Below are positions 20,905-24,881 of a stretch of 24,881 bases of DNA, piece after piece. The notes under the pieces are model-generated. The model was given only the letters and a program-made list of their open reading frames with translations, did not search any database and was not told the origin of the DNA. The position numbers and the translations under genes were made by a program. Within the stretch, counting starts at the first letter, position 1. Every line of letters starts with the position of its first letter. The DNA lies in assembly GCA_019693395.1 (NCBI GenBank), contig JAAMXP010004778.1, forward strand, positions 1-24,881, read 5' to 3'. Source of the stretch: Ettlia oleoabundans. Its lineage: Eukaryota > Chlorophyta > Chlorophyceae > Chlamydomonadales.

Positions 20905-22280
20905 ATGCATCCTCTTGCAGGGCCCTCTATGGCCGGCAAGCAGATAGGTTCAGCTTCCGATGACTATGTCAAGCCTTCTGCATTGCAGCCGTCGTGGCTG
21001 CAGCTGGCCGGAGCACACGGCAGCCAGTATGCAGCGGTGGTTGGCTTGTTGATGCTGCTGGTTGCCTCGGAGCAGTGGGAACCCTACAGGCATGCTCTGT
21101 ACGTTGGACCCACCTCGGATCTGGAGTTATGGAAGTACAGCTACCCGCTGCGGCCAAACCACGTGCCAGCATGGGCGGTGCCCTGCATTGCCATTTTCAG
21201 CCCCGTTGTCGTTATACTGGCATTCTTGCTGGCAGGCCGCATCTCACGTGTGGAAGCACACCACGCCTGCCTGCTGGCGGTGTCCTGTGTCATGAGCACC
21301 GCGCTTCTCACCAACTGGATCAAGATAAATGTCAGTGGAATCGAGTGGGATGATCTCGGCTTTGAGTCTGTATGCTGCCATTAAGTTTACGAGGCGAGGC
21401 ACGTGTGGACGCCTGTATCTGTGGGTATTTAGCGGTGGCAAGCACTGTGCCTTTGCCGCCAAGACTGGCCCACTCTTGTCTGTCCCCGCAGGTGGGCCGC
21501 CCCCGCCCCCATTTTGTGTCTCGCTGCTGGCCCAACGGAGCAATGCCGGTCTTCACGCCGGATAGGTTGCCCAAATGCTCGGAGGACGCCATCAATGTGG
21601 CTGAGGGCAGCAAGAGCTTCCCCTCCGGTGGGTAGCTACGAAAGAGCCACTCATCATCCTGCGGATGCACTCTGCAGTCAAGTTCCCAGGCGGTCCTAGC
21701 GGATGTTCCCCTCATCGAGCTTCCGGAAGGGTTAATGGCGCTGCTTGCAGGCCATACCTCGTGGAGCACATCAGGATTGGGCTACCTCACCTTCTGGTTG
21801 TTGGGCAAATTGGCCTGCTTCGATGGCCAGGCACAGCCTACACGCTTTTTGGTGGCCTTGTCTCCACTCCTGGGCACGTGTCATGCTGCTCGCTGCACTT
21901 CCAACACTTTTCTGTCTGTTGCTTGCCAAGCAGCACAACACAGGTGGAAAGGCGGAGCGCCTGTCGCAAGTGAACGTGCACCGACCCTGTTCTTCCCTAC
22001 TGCAGGTGCGCTATGGATCGGAATGAGTCGGGTCCAGGACTATTGGCACCATGTGGAGGATGTGGCAGCAGGCTTTGCCATAGGTCTGCTGCTGGCCTTC
22101 TGTTTCTACCGGCAGATATATTCTGATGTCATGGGAAGTCAAGCAGGCATGCTGACAGCAGAATTGCGGGGACCGAGCAGCAGAGGGAGCCTGGCAGGAT
22201 CTCCCAGCAAACACTCGGTGTTGTACAGCAGCGGGGAGGCAGCAGAAGAGCATTTTGGTATCGGCGAGGAACGCGTCTGA
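20905..22280 (+). CDS. PAP2-family lipid phosphate phosphatase
   Basis: Integral membrane enzyme that removes phosphate from lipids such as phosphatidic acid or diacylglycerol pyrophosphate. Exons 20905-21330, 21492-21627, 21751-21873 and 22006-22280 give 319 residues. All three parts of the PAP2 catalytic signature are present: KINVGRPRP (K140-P148), FPSGHTSWS (PSGH 186-189), and SRVQDYWHHVEDV (S236-D247, with His243 and Asp247). Hydrophobic segments occur at about residues 40-55, 90-115, 120-140, 190-207, 217-234 and 248-264, matching the six-helix plan. The DYWHH-ED form resembles plant LPPs. A Ser/Gly-rich hydrophilic tail ends the protein. The third intron needs a GC donor (ctgg|GCACGT) because no GT in phase exists there. 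The start may be 20905, 20929, or an upstream exon at 20711. Confidence 0.9.
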
Positions 22281-22587
22281 CTGCACACTTCCCATACCTA
22301 GTATACAACGGCAGAGCCAATTGGTATCAGGTCCAGTTTATTGATCATGAACAACATAACAGTTGTGACAACATAACAATCGAAAAACATAACGAGTGCG
22401 ACAACATAACATACTCAAATATTGAGAATGGCAGATTAGGGTGATGGCAACCCTGTTAGGCAAGTGGGTAGAAGCAATCAGTTGTTGTTTGCTTGTGTGT
22501 TCTTGGAGTGGAGTGGGAGAGTAGCGTTGTGGTGGTTGTGTGTGGGATGAGGTGGAGGGTGGGTGGAGGAGTTACCAGGGCTGGACC
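22281..22587. other. Convergent spacer between the phosphatase and the methyltransferase
   Basis: This 307-nt stretch joins two facing 3' ends. It contains AATAAA on the minus strand (22342-22337), about 245 nt beyond the methyltransferase stop, the 17-nt repeat array at 22351-22420, and a G/T-rich plus strand at about 22490-22575 with gggtgggtgg. No gene is supported. Confidence 0.55.
22351..22420. repeat. Four-copy tandem repeat with 16-17 nt period
   Basis: The core acataac begins at 22354, 22371, 22387 and 22404, so the spacing is 17, 16 and 17 nt; three of the four copies have the longer form caacataac. Bases between cores differ. On the minus strand the core reads gttatgt, and the array would lie in the distal 3' region of the methyltransferase gene. 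Confidence 0.8.
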
Positions 22588-23853
22588 TCAGTAAACGTAA
22601 GGGATTAGCTTCTTAGTACTGCGCTTGTACTGCTCGTACCCCTTGTACTTCTCCTTCAACAGCTGCTCCTCATAAGATGCCTGTTGCAGGGGTTGTAGTG
22701 CAGACACCATGGATGGCACCCCTCAACCTCATCCGCATAGCAACAAGTAAGTCGGCAGCGCACAATGCATCACTGATCTGGAAGACAAAGCAAGTGCAGG
22801 GTGTGGGTGGGATGCGTCATGGGTACCAACTGCAGATCCACCTGCAGCACAAGGCCCACCTTTCGGTCAAGCACAAGGAAGACCAGTGCTGCGAAAACCA
22901 TGCGCAACTCATCTCCCAGCGCCACCGAGAGCCCCACAGATGCCAGCAGCAGGCCACCATACCTGCGCACATAAGCAGCACGGACAGGGGCCACCAGGCA
23001 ACCCCACAACCCTTGCCGTGGGAAACGTGGGGGATTCTCGGTTGAGCCTGTGGCGAGTTGTGCCGCCAAGCATGGAATTCCTGCAATGCGCACTTACATG
23101 GGGTGCCGGCAGTAGGAATAGATGCCGGTGGTGACCAGCGAGCCACTCTCCCGGGGCTTGGGCAGTGGCGTCAGATTCTTCCCAAGGAATTGCTGCCCAG
23201 CGACTCTGTGGAGTACATATTACCATGGTGTCGTTCTCGCTTTATAATTTGGTGGGCTCAAAGCAAGATACAACTCCTACGCACGATCGGTAGCAGGCTC
23301 CTAACAGTGTACGACATGCTCAGCACCGGCCAGCCACTTGCCCACATCATAATGTAGTAGAGTATCTCACATAAGTGCCACGCCGCCGATGACAGCCACC
23401 CAGCCAGCAGCATCTACCAGCGGGCGCAATCCATTGGGCGGGAAAGCCACCAGCAGCAGCGCCACCAACTGTGCCGCAAACCAGGCCTCCCCGCGTTTGC
23501 CCAGCTCGGGGCTGTTAACCACCTCCTTCACCACCTCCTTGGCCCATTCTGAATCCACAGCCTCGGTTCTGTTGCTTCTGCGAATCCAAAAAGGAGATGG
23601 ACATCGCCTGAACGTTGCTGAAGAGGCGGTTCAGGCGGGGAACTGTGCCCCCGGGAACGTGCAGACCCACCACCCACCCTGGCGGCGTGGCGCAGACCCT
23701 GCGACCTGCTGCTCCGAAACGTCTCCGGACGCCTCTCGCAGTGCTACAAGGTTTACTGCTGAAGCGCAGAGGGCTTTGTGGAACAGTAGGCTTAGCAGGC
23801 TGGTCAATGCCAGCAGGCTGCCTTGCACAAATCAGCCTAATCACAACCCGCAT
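22588..23853 (-). CDS. Isoprenylcysteine/phospholipid methyltransferase-like membrane protein, probably organelle-targeted
   Basis: Exons 23853-23678, 23577-23371, 23205-23098, 22962-22860 and 22680-22588 join with matching phases to 228 residues. The C-terminal half fits the ICMT/PEMT-like membrane methyltransferase pattern: FLGKNLTPLPKP, SLVTTGIYSYCRHPMYGGLL (RHPM at 161-164), a hydrophobic stretch ending in the conserved LVLDRK, then ASYEEQLLKEKY and a short charged end. Such proteins transfer a methyl group from S-adenosylmethionine to a lipid or prenylated cysteine. Hydrophobic segments lie at about residues 87-97, 110-130, 166-176 and 183-195. The first 58 or so residues are basic and Ser/Pro/Arg-rich with few acids, like a plastid or mitochondrial transit peptide. 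The substrate is not determined. It is convergent with the phosphatase and divergent from gene 8. The first exon is the least certain part. Confidence 0.8.
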
Positions 23854-24231
23854 ATTGCCGTCTGAATTATGACTAATGCCGGGAAGACTGCCTTGTTGAG
23901 GCCGAGAGATAGCATAGCAGGGCAAAGCGTGCTCAGCACGCAGCAGCAGGCCAACACGCTGCCAGCGGAAAGGTGTGTGGTAGCCGCAACATTTAATACC
24001 CAAGTCACATCCTGATAAGGCGGGGCCCACCCTGCCAGCGCAGCAGCCAGTCACACGTGAAGAAGGAGCATAGAAACTGCCGAGCAACAAGCTGACAAAT
24101 GCTGACTTCCTCTGGAGGTTTCGGCTATTTGTTCTGAGCGTCTCGACCTCCTTCAGCTATCTGTTTCCTCGTTTTGCCTTAATCTATAACACGGTCTCAA
24201 TCTTAAGCTCTAGCCTCCCAGTCACAGCAGC
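23854..24231. other. Head-to-head spacer between the methyltransferase and gene 8
   Basis: About 378 nt lie between two divergent start codons. The part next to gene 8 is pyrimidine-rich (about 24100-24220), as is common in leaders. I see no clear TATA box and no supported ORF; minus-strand frames that read through here are extensions of the methyltransferase leader. Confidence 0.5.
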
Positions 24232-24812
24232 ATGCAGAAGGTGAAAAATATTGTTGGTCGCCTGAGCGGCAAGGAGGACAACCAGACAACCCAGCAGCAG
24301 GTGGGCAGGGACTGGCTGGCTGAGGAAAGCCTTGGATGCACCTCAATACACGGTCACTGAGGCTGACATAGAAGGTGCCAGCAGCGGAGTCTAGGGCAGC
24401 GGCACTGGGGTTATACTCAAGAGCTCAGTCTGCCCCAGACAAGTGCCAAGCAACCTCGTGTGCCTTGCCTTGGAAGCGCAGGATGGGAAGGGTTATGGCT
24501 ACGGGCCCGCCACCACAGATGGCGGTGCAGTGCCGGCAGTGATGCAGCAGGTGGGTTGTGACATAGTGCGCACCGCCTGGGAGTTCATAGGTGCTCGTTT
24601 CTTTATACATTATGGCACTGCCTAGGCTGCTGGGACCTCCTGCGGTTCATAGTGTGTTCATTCCCTACCTGCAGACCACCACAGTGCCAGTGGCACTAGT
24701 GCCCACTGAGAATCAGGGTGTTGAGCGCAGCCAGCCCCCCGCTCCCCGTGAGAGCGATGAGGTCCACCAGAAGGGTGGCGAGACCGTGTGCAGCTCTGAA
24801 TATTTCACCAAG
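24232..24812 (+). CDS. Unrecognised hydrophilic protein, first three exons (cut by window end)
   Basis: Exons 24232-24300, 24482-24550 and 24675-24812 join in frame; all junctions are phase 0 and GT-AG, and a clear donor (aag|GTAAGT) at 24813 shows that more exons follow beyond the window. The visible 92 residues are hydrophilic: a basic start (MQKVKNIVGRLSGKEDNQ), a Gly/Tyr-rich part (DGKGYGYGPATTDGG), then Pro/Glu/Arg-rich sequence ending SSEYFTK. No domain is recognised. The lack of hydrophobic segments suggests a soluble, perhaps disordered protein. Coding exon lengths are 69, 69 and 138 nt. Confidence 0.6.
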
Positions 24813-24850
24813 GTAAGTGAGTTGGGAAATTTAAGCTGCTGACAAGCCCC

Positions 24851-24868
24851 CGCGCGTGAAAGCGCGCG
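24851..24868. repeat. Short GC-rich inverted repeat in the last intron
   Basis: cgcgcg at 24851-24856 and 24863-24868 flank tgaaag and could form a six-pair hairpin. It is about 40 nt inside the third intron of gene 8. No function is evident. Confidence 0.5.
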
Positions 24869-24881
24869 ACCCCCCCCACCC

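Noticed and set aside
1..24881. tRNA, rRNA, CRISPR, integrase or insertion sequence
   Set aside because: No tRNA B-box-like sequence, rRNA core, regular spacer array, transposase motif or terminal inverted repeats were found by eye on either strand.

Overview
The window looks like nuclear DNA of a green alga (Chlorophyta). Genes are broken by many short GT-AG introns (mostly 85-270 nt) that usually end in TGCAG. Proteins are rich in Ala, Ser and Gln from CAG/CTG-rich codons. Several have Ala/Arg/Ser-rich N-termini like organelle transit peptides, and one gene end carries TGTAA, the chlorophyte polyadenylation signal. I see no rRNA, tRNA, CRISPR array or transposon. All gene models were spliced by hand from reading frame, splice phase and family motifs; none has transcript support.

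Layout: (1) 572-4850 +, a 1269-residue low-complexity protein with a duplicated N-terminal motif and a C-terminal coiled coil. (2) 5144-8960 -, an Aurora-like protein kinase with a 380-residue tail, convergent with gene 1 across a short region holding a two-strand TGTAA palindrome. (3) 9478-13456 + and (4) 14148-18325 +, two tandem carotenoid cleavage dioxygenases of CCD8-like/BCO-like type, 16 exons each, both with the four iron-binding histidines. (5) 19269-20370 -, an unrecognised 256-residue protein with a transit-like N-terminus. (6) 20905-22280 +, a PAP2-family lipid phosphate phosphatase. (7) 22588-23853 -, a small membrane methyltransferase of the ICMT/PEMT type with a probable transit peptide. 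(8) from 24232 +, the first three exons of an unrecognised gene cut by the window edge.

Apart from the tandem dioxygenases, neighbours alternate in direction (1>< 2, 2<>3, 4><5, 5<>6, 6><7, 7<>8), so most promoters lie in shared head-to-head spacers of about 375-535 nt. The genes do not form one pathway. The coherent unit is the dioxygenase pair, an ancient tandem duplication that probably makes apocarotenoids. The most unusual points are the diverged dioxygenase pair with two GC-AG introns in the second copy, the duplicated motif in gene 1, and the kinase architecture.
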